From: Methanomassiliicoccaceae archaeon
GTDB taxonomy: Archaea; Thermoplasmatota; Thermoplasmata; Methanomassiliicoccales; Methanomethylophilaceae
Assembly (NCBI GenBank): GCA_034928305.1
Contig: JAYFOZ010000003.1
Coordinates: 1-64,000, forward strand
Reading direction: 5' to 3'
DNA length: 64,000 bases
In this document: positions 9,287 through 17,057 of the stretch, in pieces
How the letters are laid out: each line of letters begins with the position of its first letter
Position numbering within the stretch: position 1 is the first letter of the stretch
The notes under the pieces: generated by a model
The model's input: the letters and a program-made list of their open reading frames with translations, nothing else
The model's database searches: none
What the model was told of the DNA's origin: nothing
Position numbers and translations under genes: made by a program

Positions 9287-10360
9287 ATGAAGATCAGAAC
9301 GATAACGGTTTACGGGCTCTTCGACGAATGCGACTGCAGCGTCAGTCTCAACCCTGGGCCTGTGACCTTTATCTATTCGACGAATGGGTTCGGCAAATCG
9401 ACCGTCATGAGATCGGTCGTCGCCCTGCTCAGAGGGGAGTTCGACGTACTTTCACGCATGCCCTTCGAGAGGATGGATGTTAATTTCTCCGGCGATACGA
9501 CGCTTATCGTCGAAAACCGCAACGAAATTAACGTCCTCATACAAAAGAACGAACTCGAACAGACGATAGAAGAAGCAGAGCTGCACAGATTGTTCCGGGT
9601 ATCGTACATCCCGCCGGAGAGACAGTCGGTCAGGAGGAAGGACGGGCATGTTGTTCCCGCCATTTCGGTGTATGCGGCCGAGATAAAGGACCGCATCAGA
9701 TATGCAAAAGAGAACGGCAACCTTTTGTTACCTACGGATTCTCAACGCCTCAATCTGTCGGACGGAGACTTCGTGCTCCTCTTTAAAGACCTCAAAGCCA
9801 AGTTGGATTTCATGAAAGGGGCCGGACTCGAGCCCGAGATGCCTTCCGGCCTTCGCTTCCCGCCCGAGCGCCACGACCTGACATCCAGAAAGAGGCAGGA
9901 TTATCAGAATCTGGCCTTCGGTCTTAGCGAATATATCAGAAGATTCTACCGGCTCGCAGAATCCATAGTCGTATTCAAGGATATCATCAACGGTCTTTTG
10001 ATCGGAAAGAACATCGAGATAAACGAAAAAGACAACCTGACCGTAAGGCTCAACAGCGGTAAGGAACTGCCTTTGATCTCGTTGTCCTCGGGAGAGAAGC
10101 AGATCATGGTGATAATATACCGCCTGCTTTTTCAGACGGAAAACAGTTCCCTGGTGGCCCTCGACGAGCCCGAGAACTCCTTGCATGTGGAATGGCAGCA
10201 GAAGCTCGGGAACATACTCGTTGATCTGGCGAAGCTTAGGGACCTTCAGTTCATCATAGCAACCCACTCGCCTCAGATAATCCATGACAAATGGGATATG
10301 GCAAGGGAGCTGAAAGCTAACAATGCGGGATACACTGACGCCGGCAGACATTGCGAATGA
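9287..10360 (+). CDS. AAA/ABC-type ATPase, AriA-like subunit of a putative PARIS-type defence system
   Basis: 357-residue SMC/RecF/OLD-like ATPase: Walker A in STNGFGKSTVMRS near residue 35, ABC signature LSSGEKQIM near 265, and Walker B LVALDEPENSLH near 288, followed by the H-loop region (IATHSPQ). The short middle section has little coiled coil. The ATG at 9287 has a TATA box 26 nt upstream. The longer frame to 8891 overlaps the antisense TPR gene and is rejected. The next gene, a DUF4435 protein, overlaps its end by 38 nt. An AAA_15/AAA_21-type ATPase followed by a DUF4435 TOPRIM protein is the known architecture of PARIS (AriA-AriB). Membership is inferred from architecture only; the ATPase is on the short side. 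Confidence 0.8.
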   Translation: MKIRTITVYGLFDECDCSVSLNPGPVTFIYSTNGFGKSTVMRSVVALLRGEFDVLSRMPFERMDVNFSGDTTLIVENRNEINVLIQKNELEQTIEEAELHRLFRVSYIPPERQSVRRKDGHVVPAISVYAAEIKDRIRYAKENGNLLLPTDSQRLNLSDGDFVLLFKDLKAKLDFMKGAGLEPEMPSGLRFPPERHDLTSRKRQDYQNLAFGLSEYIRRFYRLAESIVVFKDIINGLLIGKNIEINEKDNLTVRLNSGKELPLISLSSGEKQIMVIIYRLLFQTENSSLVALDEPENSLHVEWQQKLGNILVDLAKLRDLQFIIATHSPQIIHDKWDMARELKANNAGYTDAGRHCE

Positions 10361-11189
10361 GATATCGATGCTGATGTCTTCCGTCGAGGATACCGTCCTC
10401 GTTGTCGAGGGGGTAACAGACAGCAGGCTCTACGGCAAGTTCAGCGATAAGGATCATGTGAAGATAGTCGTCGGTCATTCCAAAGACAACGTACGGAAGT
10501 CCGTCGACGAGTGTTGGAGCAGACGCGGCCTGATAGCGATTGTCGGCATAGTCGATTCCGACCTCGACAGGATCGTGGGCAAAAAACGGTCTCCTCCTAT
10601 TTTTCAGACCGACCGGCGCGACCTGGAGATGATGATGATCGGCAGCCCGGCCCTCGACGACATATTGTGCGAATATGCCGATGCGTTCGCCCTAGAGGAC
10701 TTCGAAAGTAAATACGGCCCGATTTTCGACGCCGTAGTGTCGGCGTGCTATCCTGTGGGCCTTTTGATGTACATCTCGGACAGGCTCAAGCTGAGCCTAT
10801 CTTTCAGGAACCTCGACTTCGAGAGATTCATAGACCGCAGGACGCTCCAGGTCGACATCAAACAACTTGTGAACGAGGTCATCAGCTCGACCATGAACGT
10901 CTGTATCGGCAAGAACGAGCTTCTTCGCCATGTAACGGAAGAGATGACGGAAGATCGTGACCCGATAGATTTTGCCAGGGGACACGACGCGGTAGAGGTC
11001 CTTCTCATCGGCCTGAAATATATTTTCGGCTCGTTCAACAGCAAGAACCTGCGCGAAGGCGAGCTTTCCGGATCTCTGAGGCTGGCATTCAGCGACGTTT
11101 ACTTCCACGGCACAGACCTGTACTCCGATACAAGCGACTGGGCGAAGAAGCAGTGTTTCAAACTGTGGTCACTCAATCTTAAGGTCTGA
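10323..11189 (+). CDS. DUF4435 (TOPRIM-like) protein, AriB-like putative effector nuclease
   Basis: 288 residues. The N-terminal half shows a TOPRIM-like pattern: DTVLVVEGVTDSRLYGKF near residues 23-41 (glutamate after the first strand) and GIVDSDLDRIVG near 80 (acidic DxD). It then has RDLEMMM near 98, as in DUF4435 proteins. In PARIS, AriB is a DUF4435 nuclease released by AriA on sensing a phage anti-restriction protein. Family knowledge supports a toxic nuclease role, but this protein is untested. It starts inside the end of the ATPase gene (38-nt overlap), which predicts coupled expression. Its 3' end overlaps the convergent xseB gene by 21 nt. Confidence 0.8.
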   Translation: MRDTLTPADIANEISMLMSSVEDTVLVVEGVTDSRLYGKFSDKDHVKIVVGHSKDNVRKSVDECWSRRGLIAIVGIVDSDLDRIVGKKRSPPIFQTDRRDLEMMMIGSPALDDILCEYADAFALEDFESKYGPIFDAVVSACYPVGLLMYISDRLKLSLSFRNLDFERFIDRRTLQVDIKQLVNEVISSTMNVCIGKNELLRHVTEEMTEDRDPIDFARGHDAVEVLLIGLKYIFGSFNSKNLREGELSGSLRLAFSDVYFHGTDLYSDTSDWAKKQCFKLWSLNLKV

Positions 11190-11402
11190 CCTCTTGACGC
11201 CTTCGGATGTTTCCGTTATCTTCTGCACTCTGCGTTCGCTTTCCTCGAGTATCTTCTTGCAACGGTCCCTGAGCACGGTCGCACGTTCGTAGACCTCCAA
11301 ACTTTTGTCAAGATCGAGTGTGCCGCTTTCCAGTTCCTTAACCAACGCTTCGAGTGCGGTGATGCATTCCTCGAAGTTCATTTTTCCAATATCTTCATTC
11401 AT
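11169..11402 (-). CDS. xseB: Exodeoxyribonuclease VII small subunit
   Basis: 77-residue helical protein with the XseB pattern NFEECITALEALVKELESGTLDLDKSLEVYE, which forms the hairpins that coat XseA. It overlaps the end of xseA by 8 nt and, on the opposite strand, the end of the DUF4435 gene by 21 nt. ExoVII degrades single-stranded DNA from both ends. It is bacterial in distribution, so an archaeal copy suggests old lateral transfer. Confidence 0.92.
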   Translation of the reverse strand: MNEDIGKMNFEECITALEALVKELESGTLDLDKSLEVYERATVLRDRCKKILEESERRVQKITETSEGVKRSDLKIE

Positions 11403-12729
11403 CGTACTTCACCTTCCTGACCTCCGCATCGGCCCCTCCGTCGCGGAACGCGATGGATATCATCGATCCCTGCGAAAGAGACTTGGCTGACGTTAAAGTA
11501 TGACCGTCCTTGTCCGTCACATAGCTGTATCCCCTTTCCAGGACACTGCGCGGGTTAAGGGCGGACGACCTCTGATCTATCGCATCGAGCTTCGACGCGG
11601 CATCCTTGATGCGACGGTCGATGGCCAGCGTCATCCTTCCCGAGACGAACGCAAGGCGTTCGCACAGCGATGAGACTCTGCTCGAAGCGGCGGCCGGCGA
11701 TATCTTGGACTCCACCGAGTTGAAGCGGGACCTCATGCCCTGTACAGAGGACCTTAGGGCTGCATCGGCCCTGTCCGAGAGCTGTCCCACGCGGATCTCC
11801 AGCATTGAGAGTTTCTCGTATTGGCGCGATATCTCCAATTTTGACGCTGCCATATCGACACGCGAGCGCATTTTAACCGCTACGTGGTCAAGCGCCCTGC
11901 CCACGCGTATTCCGAACCCGTCCACCTGTTTGATGACCTCTCGCTTGTCGCGGAGCGCCATCTCTGCGGCCCCGGTCGGCGTCGGAGCCCTCACATCGGC
12001 AACGAAATCGGCTATCGTAAAATCAGATTCGTGACCGACTGCGGAAATGATCGGAGCTTTAGAAGAAGCGATCGCCCTAGCGACCTTCTCCTCGTTAAAG
12101 GCCCAGAGGTCCTCGATGGACCCGCCTCCTCTTCCCACGATGATGACGTCCACTTTTTCTCGGTTGAGGGCCTCGATCCCCCTTACGATGGATTCGGCTG
12201 CGCCTTCTCCCTGGACCTGGGCGGGCGCAAGCAAGATGTCTGCGGGAAAAAGCCTCCCGGACGTTGTAACTATATCATGGATCACCGCTCCGCTCTCCGA
12301 TGTGACGACGCCTATTGTCCTGGGATATACTGGAAGCTTCCTTTTTCTGGAAACATCGAAGAGACCCTCGCTCTCCAGCTTCTTCCTGAGCTTCTCGTAC
12401 TCTAGGAATAAGTCGCCTATTCCCGCACGGTTCATCGTCTCCACGATGAACTGGTAGCTGCCTTTGGCGACATACAGGTCGACGTGTCCGAAGGCCATGA
12501 TCTTCGTATTGTCCTGGGGTTCGAAATCTATCCTCCCCCTGGACCCTTTGAACATGACGGAACGTATTTCGCTGCCTTCGTCCTTGAGCGTGAAATAATA
12601 ATGGCCGCTGGAGTATAGCTTGAGGTTCGATATCTCGCCAATGACCCAGACATCCTTAACGGCGGGTGATTCCGACAAAATGGAACGCACCCTTGTATTA
12701 AGCTGTGTGACGGTCAGCCTGTCTGCCAT
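11395..12729 (-). CDS. xseA: Exodeoxyribonuclease VII large subunit
   Basis: 444 residues, the normal XseA length. The N-terminal OB fold (SNLKLYSSGHYYFTLKDEGSEI) is followed by the catalytic domain with the invariant strings VIIVGRGGGSIEDLWAFNEE and SAVGHESDFTIADFVADVRAPTPTGAAE. A long coiled-coil region and a C-terminal segment (LERGYSYVTDKDG) complete the family architecture. The ATG at 12729 follows a GGGGGTT string that can act as SD. The small subunit follows with an 8-nt overlap. It is divergent from the hotdog thioesterase across 92 nt. All recognisable catalytic regions are intact, so the archaeal enzyme is probably active. Confidence 0.95.
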   Translation of the reverse strand: MADRLTVTQLNTRVRSILSESPAVKDVWVIGEISNLKLYSSGHYYFTLKDEGSEIRSVMFKGSRGRIDFEPQDNTKIMAFGHVDLYVAKGSYQFIVETMNRAGIGDLFLEYEKLRKKLESEGLFDVSRKRKLPVYPRTIGVVTSESGAVIHDIVTTSGRLFPADILLAPAQVQGEGAAESIVRGIEALNREKVDVIIVGRGGGSIEDLWAFNEEKVARAIASSKAPIISAVGHESDFTIADFVADVRAPTPTGAAEMALRDKREVIKQVDGFGIRVGRALDHVAVKMRSRVDMAASKLEISRQYEKLSMLEIRVGQLSDRADAALRSSVQGMRSRFNSVESKISPAAASSRVSSLCERLAFVSGRMTLAIDRRIKDAASKLDAIDQRSSALNPRSVLERGYSYVTDKDGHTLTSAKSLSQGSMISIAFRDGGADAEVRKVKYDE

Positions 12730-12793
12730 GCAACCCCCATTGTTCGAACCGCTTTAATGTGTTGGGTCCGACCGTTCATTTTTTGAGTTTCCG

Positions 12794-12800
12794 TTAAATA
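12794..12800 (+). promoter_or_regulatory. TATA box of the hotdog thioesterase gene
   Basis: TTAAATA is centred 25 nt before the ATG at 12822, which predicts a leaderless transcript. Confidence 0.5.
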
Positions 12801-12821
12801 CGGTACTGCACATATTTCGCC

Positions 12822-13256
12822 ATGGACCGTGAAAAACTGCTTTCCATAACCGAAGATAGTTGCAGATATGACATAGATAGGATAGAATCTATGTCCAAGG
12901 CTCCATTCGCGATGGAGTTGGGCATCACCCTGATCTATGTGTCAAAAAAGAAGGCTGTCGCGCAGATGCAGGTCGATGGCCGGAAACTCAACAGCCTCGG
13001 GTTCCTCCATGGTGCCGCGACCTTCGGATTGATAGACCATACTTTCGCAGTTGCATGCAGCATCGGCTGCGATTCGATATGCCAATGCGGCAGCGTCCAC
13101 TATTACAGGCCCGTCAGAGAAGGGGTCCTGACGGCCGAGGCCGTCCTTGTTAACGAGTCCCGTTCGATAGCCGACTACGAGGTCAAAGTGTACGGCGACG
13201 GAAAGCTGATCGCCTCCGCCGTGTGTACGGGCTTCAAATTGGGGGCAAATAGATGA
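12822..13256 (+). CDS. PaaI-type hotdog-fold thioesterase
   Basis: 144-residue single hotdog domain, probably an acyl-CoA thioesterase of unknown substrate. The signature helix and catalytic motif is visible as GFLHGAATFGLIDHTFAVA near residue 64, with the acidic residue in the helix, followed by the strand VHYYRPVREGVLTAEAVLV. The gene overlaps the next one by ATGA, so the two are translationally coupled. A thioesterase coupled to a zinc-ribbon membrane protein gives no clear pathway. Confidence 0.85.
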   Translation: MDREKLLSITEDSCRYDIDRIESMSKAPFAMELGITLIYVSKKKAVAQMQVDGRKLNSLGFLHGAATFGLIDHTFAVACSIGCDSICQCGSVHYYRPVREGVLTAEAVLVNESRSIADYEVKVYGDGKLIASAVCTGFKLGANR

Positions 13257-13702
13257 CCGATAGAAAATGTCCGGAATGCGGGGAGATAGTTCCGTCCCTG
13301 AGCGTGACGTGCCCCAAATGTTACAGTTCGGTCCCTAGGACCGATGATGTGCCAGATAAAAAAGAAACTTCGTCATCGAAGGACAATGACCGAAAGGCGG
13401 GCGACAAAAGCATATTGATAGCAACACTGCTTGCCGCAATACCCGGCATATTCGGCCTTCAGGGCCTGGGAAGGATATATTTGGACTACCGGAGCGAAAA
13501 AGGATGGTTCTTCCTCGTCTTCGGAGCTGTGCTGTTCGCCCTCATTTACCTGTGCATAAATTGGTGGGATGTGGCCGGTTCCTTCACGAGAGTACTGTTG
13601 CTCCTGGCATTGGCGATCCTTGTCATGCTCTACATATCTTCATATCTGGCACAGTTAGCGGACGCCCACTTTGGATCTGTCTTCAAAATGTTCCGGTTTT
13701 AA
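13253..13702 (+). CDS. Zinc-ribbon membrane protein with TM2-like region
   Basis: 149 residues. It begins with a zinc ribbon (CPECGE ... CPKC, two CxxC pairs within the first 24 residues), then a charged, Ser/Lys/Asp-rich linker to about residue 50, then three hydrophobic segments. The first of these contains GIFGLQGLGRIYL, reminiscent of the TM2 domain loop, and the other two are near 82-100 and 107-130. No enzymatic motif is visible. The stop overlaps the convergent DnaQ-fold gene by 4 nt. Confidence 0.75.
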   Translation: MTDRKCPECGEIVPSLSVTCPKCYSSVPRTDDVPDKKETSSSKDNDRKAGDKSILIATLLAAIPGIFGLQGLGRIYLDYRSEKGWFFLVFGAVLFALIYLCINWWDVAGSFTRVLLLLALAILVMLYISSYLAQLADAHFGSVFKMFRF

Positions 13703-14253
13703 TAAAGACCATGGGAGCGAAGCACGACGATCATCTGCGAGGTCATCTGTGCCAGATCCAGAGCTCTTCTTCCATCCCCTATACCTGCGGGGTCGCCGGG
13801 ACAAATTACCGAATAAGCATATCTTATTCGTTCGTTAAGCGTTTTTCCGGGTTCAGACATTGCGTTCCTGGGTATCCTGCGCGAAACAGAAGGCATCACC
13901 GACACCTCGTGTGTAAGGTCCCAAGGTTCGTAGAGCAGATATTTACCGAACACCTCGCCGATATCGAAACATGCAACGTCATTGCCGTTGAAGATCTTTT
14001 TTACATACGTTGCGACATCCATGACCGGAGAACCGAGATAAAGCTCCCGGACATCCATGCCTGAGGTTGCAGAAAGCCAGTCCAGCGAGGACTTTCCGAT
14101 GTCCATCGGATCCAATAGGACAACATCGTGGTAGACGGTATCGAAATCCTTGTATCCGGGATCGACACGGCAGATCCCTATCTCGGCCACCACGTTCTCC
14201 GGATATCCTTTCTCGCCGTCTCCGTTGATTTCTACAACGTATAACTCCGACAC
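13699..14253 (-). CDS. DnaQ-fold exonuclease paralogue with lost catalytic residues
   Basis: 184 residues from a GTG at 14253, or 206 from the ATG at 14319. I prefer 14253 because AATTAATTAC lies about 26 nt upstream and the protein then starts, like its paralogue, right before the first strand. It aligns by eye over its full length with the gene at 22538-23143 (shared: xxCRVD, GKxL-YEPW, GDPAGI). The DEDDh residues are gone: paralogue DTE is EIN here, the NxxYD aspartate is Val, and the terminal His of HRAMSD is Arg. It is therefore predicted to be a non-catalytic binding protein. It is divergent from the AddB-like gene. Confidence 0.75.
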   Translation of the reverse strand: MSELYVVEINGDGEKGYPENVVAEIGICRVDPGYKDFDTVYHDVVLLDPMDIGKSSLDWLSATSGMDVRELYLGSPVMDVATYVKKIFNGNDVACFDIGEVFGKYLLYEPWDLTHEVSVMPSVSRRIPRNAMSEPGKTLNERIRYAYSVICPGDPAGIGDGRRALDLAQMTSQMIVVLRSHGLY

Positions 14254-14363
14254 GCAACCCGCATTGCTACGACAGTAATTAATTCCGCCGATTTTCCCCG
14301 GCTGAGGGTCATTGAGCATTGGTATGGAAAGAATTACTATCTCCCGACAGATATGGGGGTCAG

Positions 14364-17057
14364 ATGAACAGGTCCAAGAGCATCGATGAAATATACGAAG
14401 AGGTGAGGGAATACGATATCGTCATAACGAACGATGCTCCGCTCGCGACCGCCCTAAATGCGCGTATAGACCGACCTACCGTCGGAGGCTTTGCATACAC
14501 GCCGAGGCAGCTGGCGGCCGACCTTTCGATTCAGATACTTGGCGAACCGCTAAGGAGCGACCTTGACGTCGTTGCCACCGTTTCCGATGAGACTGGTTAC
14601 GGGTTCAAGTATGTTCATGGCGAAATCGAAAACATAAGAAACATAAGGAAATACACATCGGACGTCGAAAAATACCTGTACTCGCGCCTGTCCCGCAACA
14701 TCTACAATTCTTACAGGGTACTTCCGACGATAGAAAAGGCAATGGACATCTTTGTCCCCGAAACATACCATGAGAACAGCAGGCACGGGTACGTAATTTC
14801 CGATAACATGTTCGCCGGAAAAAAGACGGCCGTGATCGGGATAGAATTCTTCGACGACCTCGACAAACATTTCATACCGATAAAGCACGAGGAAATCGAA
14901 ATAGCCGTTCAAGATGAGGATTTCGAGATCGGCGAAATATTCGAGATAGGCAACGACAGGCAGATCGCCGAGAACATCATCGACCTGATCGACTCCGAAC
15001 GCGCCACGGACGTAGCCATCGTTATGGATACGGAGAGCGGTATCGCCGATGCCGTCCGCGCCGCTTTGTATAGGCGCGGAATACCGTTCAAGAATACTAT
15101 GGCCGTCCGCGATCTTTCCCAGATAAGGGACTATCTGCGATTCCTTAATCTGGGCGCATCATACGGAACTGTCAGGGTCAGACATGTGAGGGAGCTTTTC
15201 TCCGCTTACAAGGGCACCATAAAATCCAAGCATGACAACGTGCTCCTTTCCAGGCTTCCGGAGATCGGAGGAAGGGCGCTGGAACTTGCGGAATGTATGA
15301 AGAACCTGGAAAAAATGACATTCCTTGAGGTCTGCGACCTGGTGGTGGGCGAACGGCACAGGCCCCAGGTCCATATCCTGCTTGAAGAGCTGAATTTTAC
15401 AGAAAAGAAAGTGACTCCGCAGCTGATCGGAGAAATGAACTACGCCGTGAACAACGTATCCGAGCTCCACCACAATGAGCAGATACCCGACAGCGAAAAG
15501 AAGGGCGTTCTGTTGGCCGACTGCCACCGCTCCATGTTCGTCGACCGTCCTTTCGTCGCGTTCCTCGGAATGGGGGAGGAATGGGGCAACAAGATAATCG
15601 GAAGGCAGTATATCGATAAAGAGGCCGAGGCGGAGATGGACGCAATGAAATTCAGAGTCCTTCTTCAGCAGGGGACATCCCGCATCTATGCCGTGAACAC
15701 CACAAAGAACGGTAAGGCCGCCCGTCCGACCTCGCTGTTCGACGGTATCTGCAAACTTGAGGGCAAAGTGCACTCCATCACCGGTTTCGGGGACATTGCC
15801 CAGGTAAGGAAAGGGTCGTGGTACAAAGAAGAGCCCGAGATCTTCCCCTATAGTGGCTCCGAACCCGTAGATTGTGGCGCCGACTGTGGTTGGAAGTTTA
15901 CCAAATCGTCATACAACAACTACTGCGAGTGCCCCCGTGCATTCTATTATGGAAATCTTGTTACAACGCCGGACAACGAGCATACCGCTTTCGGCAACCT
16001 GCTGCATGAGTTCGCCGAGATGTACGTCTGTTATCCCGACCATGTTAGAAAAAGAGGCCTTGAATATTATGCAGAGCGTATAGGCGAAACCTACGCCGGC
16101 CTGTCGTGCCCCCTCATGGAGAACGTGGATATGGACCGCATACGCGTTGCCCTGAGAAACCTGATCGCCTTCATAGATGTCCAGAGACGGGAACCTGTCC
16201 CCTTGGATATGAAAAACACATCGCGCAAGTATCCAAACGGCCTTATGGAATCAGAAGGGCTTGAGATGTGCAGCAGTTACGCCGAGAGGGACATGACCTC
16301 TTCCGAATATCCGATATACGGCAAGTTCGACCTCCTGATCGGCCCCTGCTCGATCGATTACAAGACAGGGAAATACAATTCGGAAACCGAGGTTGTCAAA
16401 GGTCTCGATCCGGAGAACAAAGGCTACATGGAAACTCAGCCGATGATGTATCTCGCGCTCATCCCAGAGGCCGGGACGGGAGGAACTCCGGTTTTCCGCC
16501 TTTTCTTTATATTTGGCACCGACGGACGTGTCAAAGAAGGAACCTCCGTGCTTGACAATAAAGTGGACGTGCGTCTGCTGAAGGAAACAAAGATGGAGGC
16601 GCTGGCAGACCCGAATTCACCTCCCAGGGAGGATTTCGAGGGCGTAACGTCCTATGCCGAGATGTATGAAAACTGGGATTCTTTCATATCGCCGATACTG
16701 TCGTCGGGTCTTTCTCCAGAGAATTGGGAAAATGACGGAGTGCTTATCGATTCCATATTGTCATCGTTAAGATTGACATCGAACAAAACAAACATCAAAA
16801 AAGTCGTTGGCGCTTTGAAGAGATTAAAGAAATTTTCAGAGCCCGACTACTGGGCATGCGAAGGAGAGGTCTGCATCCCATCCGACTCCATGGGCAGATT
16901 CCTCGAGAAACTGTTGGATGATCACGCAGCCGCTTCGAAAAAGATGAGGTCCAGATTCGCCCCGGAACCGCGCATGGATTGCAGCAGATGCAATTTCATT
17001 TCTGTTTGCACCCGCGAGCCTGTTATCGCAGAAGAGGAGGGCGAAGAAGATGTCTAA
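14364..17057 (+). CDS. AddB-like Fe-S PD-(D/E)XK nuclease with degenerate helicase region
   Basis: 897 residues from the ATG at 14364, which follows a GGGGGT string. A TTG at 14319 is possible but less likely. The N-terminal 500 residues resemble an inactivated UvrD-type fold and lack a GxGKT loop. The C-terminal nuclease has YGKFDLLIG followed by IDYKTGKY near residues 650-665. Four cysteines bracket it as in AddB: one in YNNYCECPRAFYYG near 520, and three in MDCSRCNFISVC near 871-883. They predict a [4Fe-4S] staple. It overlaps the AddA-like gene by 8 nt. Likely role: end resection together with that helicase. Archaea normally use HerA-NurA for this. Confidence 0.85.
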   Translation: MNRSKSIDEIYEEVREYDIVITNDAPLATALNARIDRPTVGGFAYTPRQLAADLSIQILGEPLRSDLDVVATVSDETGYGFKYVHGEIENIRNIRKYTSDVEKYLYSRLSRNIYNSYRVLPTIEKAMDIFVPETYHENSRHGYVISDNMFAGKKTAVIGIEFFDDLDKHFIPIKHEEIEIAVQDEDFEIGEIFEIGNDRQIAENIIDLIDSERATDVAIVMDTESGIADAVRAALYRRGIPFKNTMAVRDLSQIRDYLRFLNLGASYGTVRVRHVRELFSAYKGTIKSKHDNVLLSRLPEIGGRALELAECMKNLEKMTFLEVCDLVVGERHRPQVHILLEELNFTEKKVTPQLIGEMNYAVNNVSELHHNEQIPDSEKKGVLLADCHRSMFVDRPFVAFLGMGEEWGNKIIGRQYIDKEAEAEMDAMKFRVLLQQGTSRIYAVNTTKNGKAARPTSLFDGICKLEGKVHSITGFGDIAQVRKGSWYKEEPEIFPYSGSEPVDCGADCGWKFTKSSYNNYCECPRAFYYGNLVTTPDNEHTAFGNLLHEFAEMYVCYPDHVRKRGLEYYAERIGETYAGLSCPLMENVDMDRIRVALRNLIAFIDVQRREPVPLDMKNTSRKYPNGLMESEGLEMCSSYAERDMTSSEYPIYGKFDLLIGPCSIDYKTGKYNSETEVVKGLDPENKGYMETQPMMYLALIPEAGTGGTPVFRLFFIFGTDGRVKEGTSVLDNKVDVRLLKETKMEALADPNSPPREDFEGVTSYAEMYENWDSFISPILSSGLSPENWENDGVLIDSILSSLRLTSNKTNIKKVVGALKRLKKFSEPDYWACEGEVCIPSDSMGRFLEKLLDDHAAASKKMRSRFAPEPRMDCSRCNFISVCTREPVIAEEEGEEDV

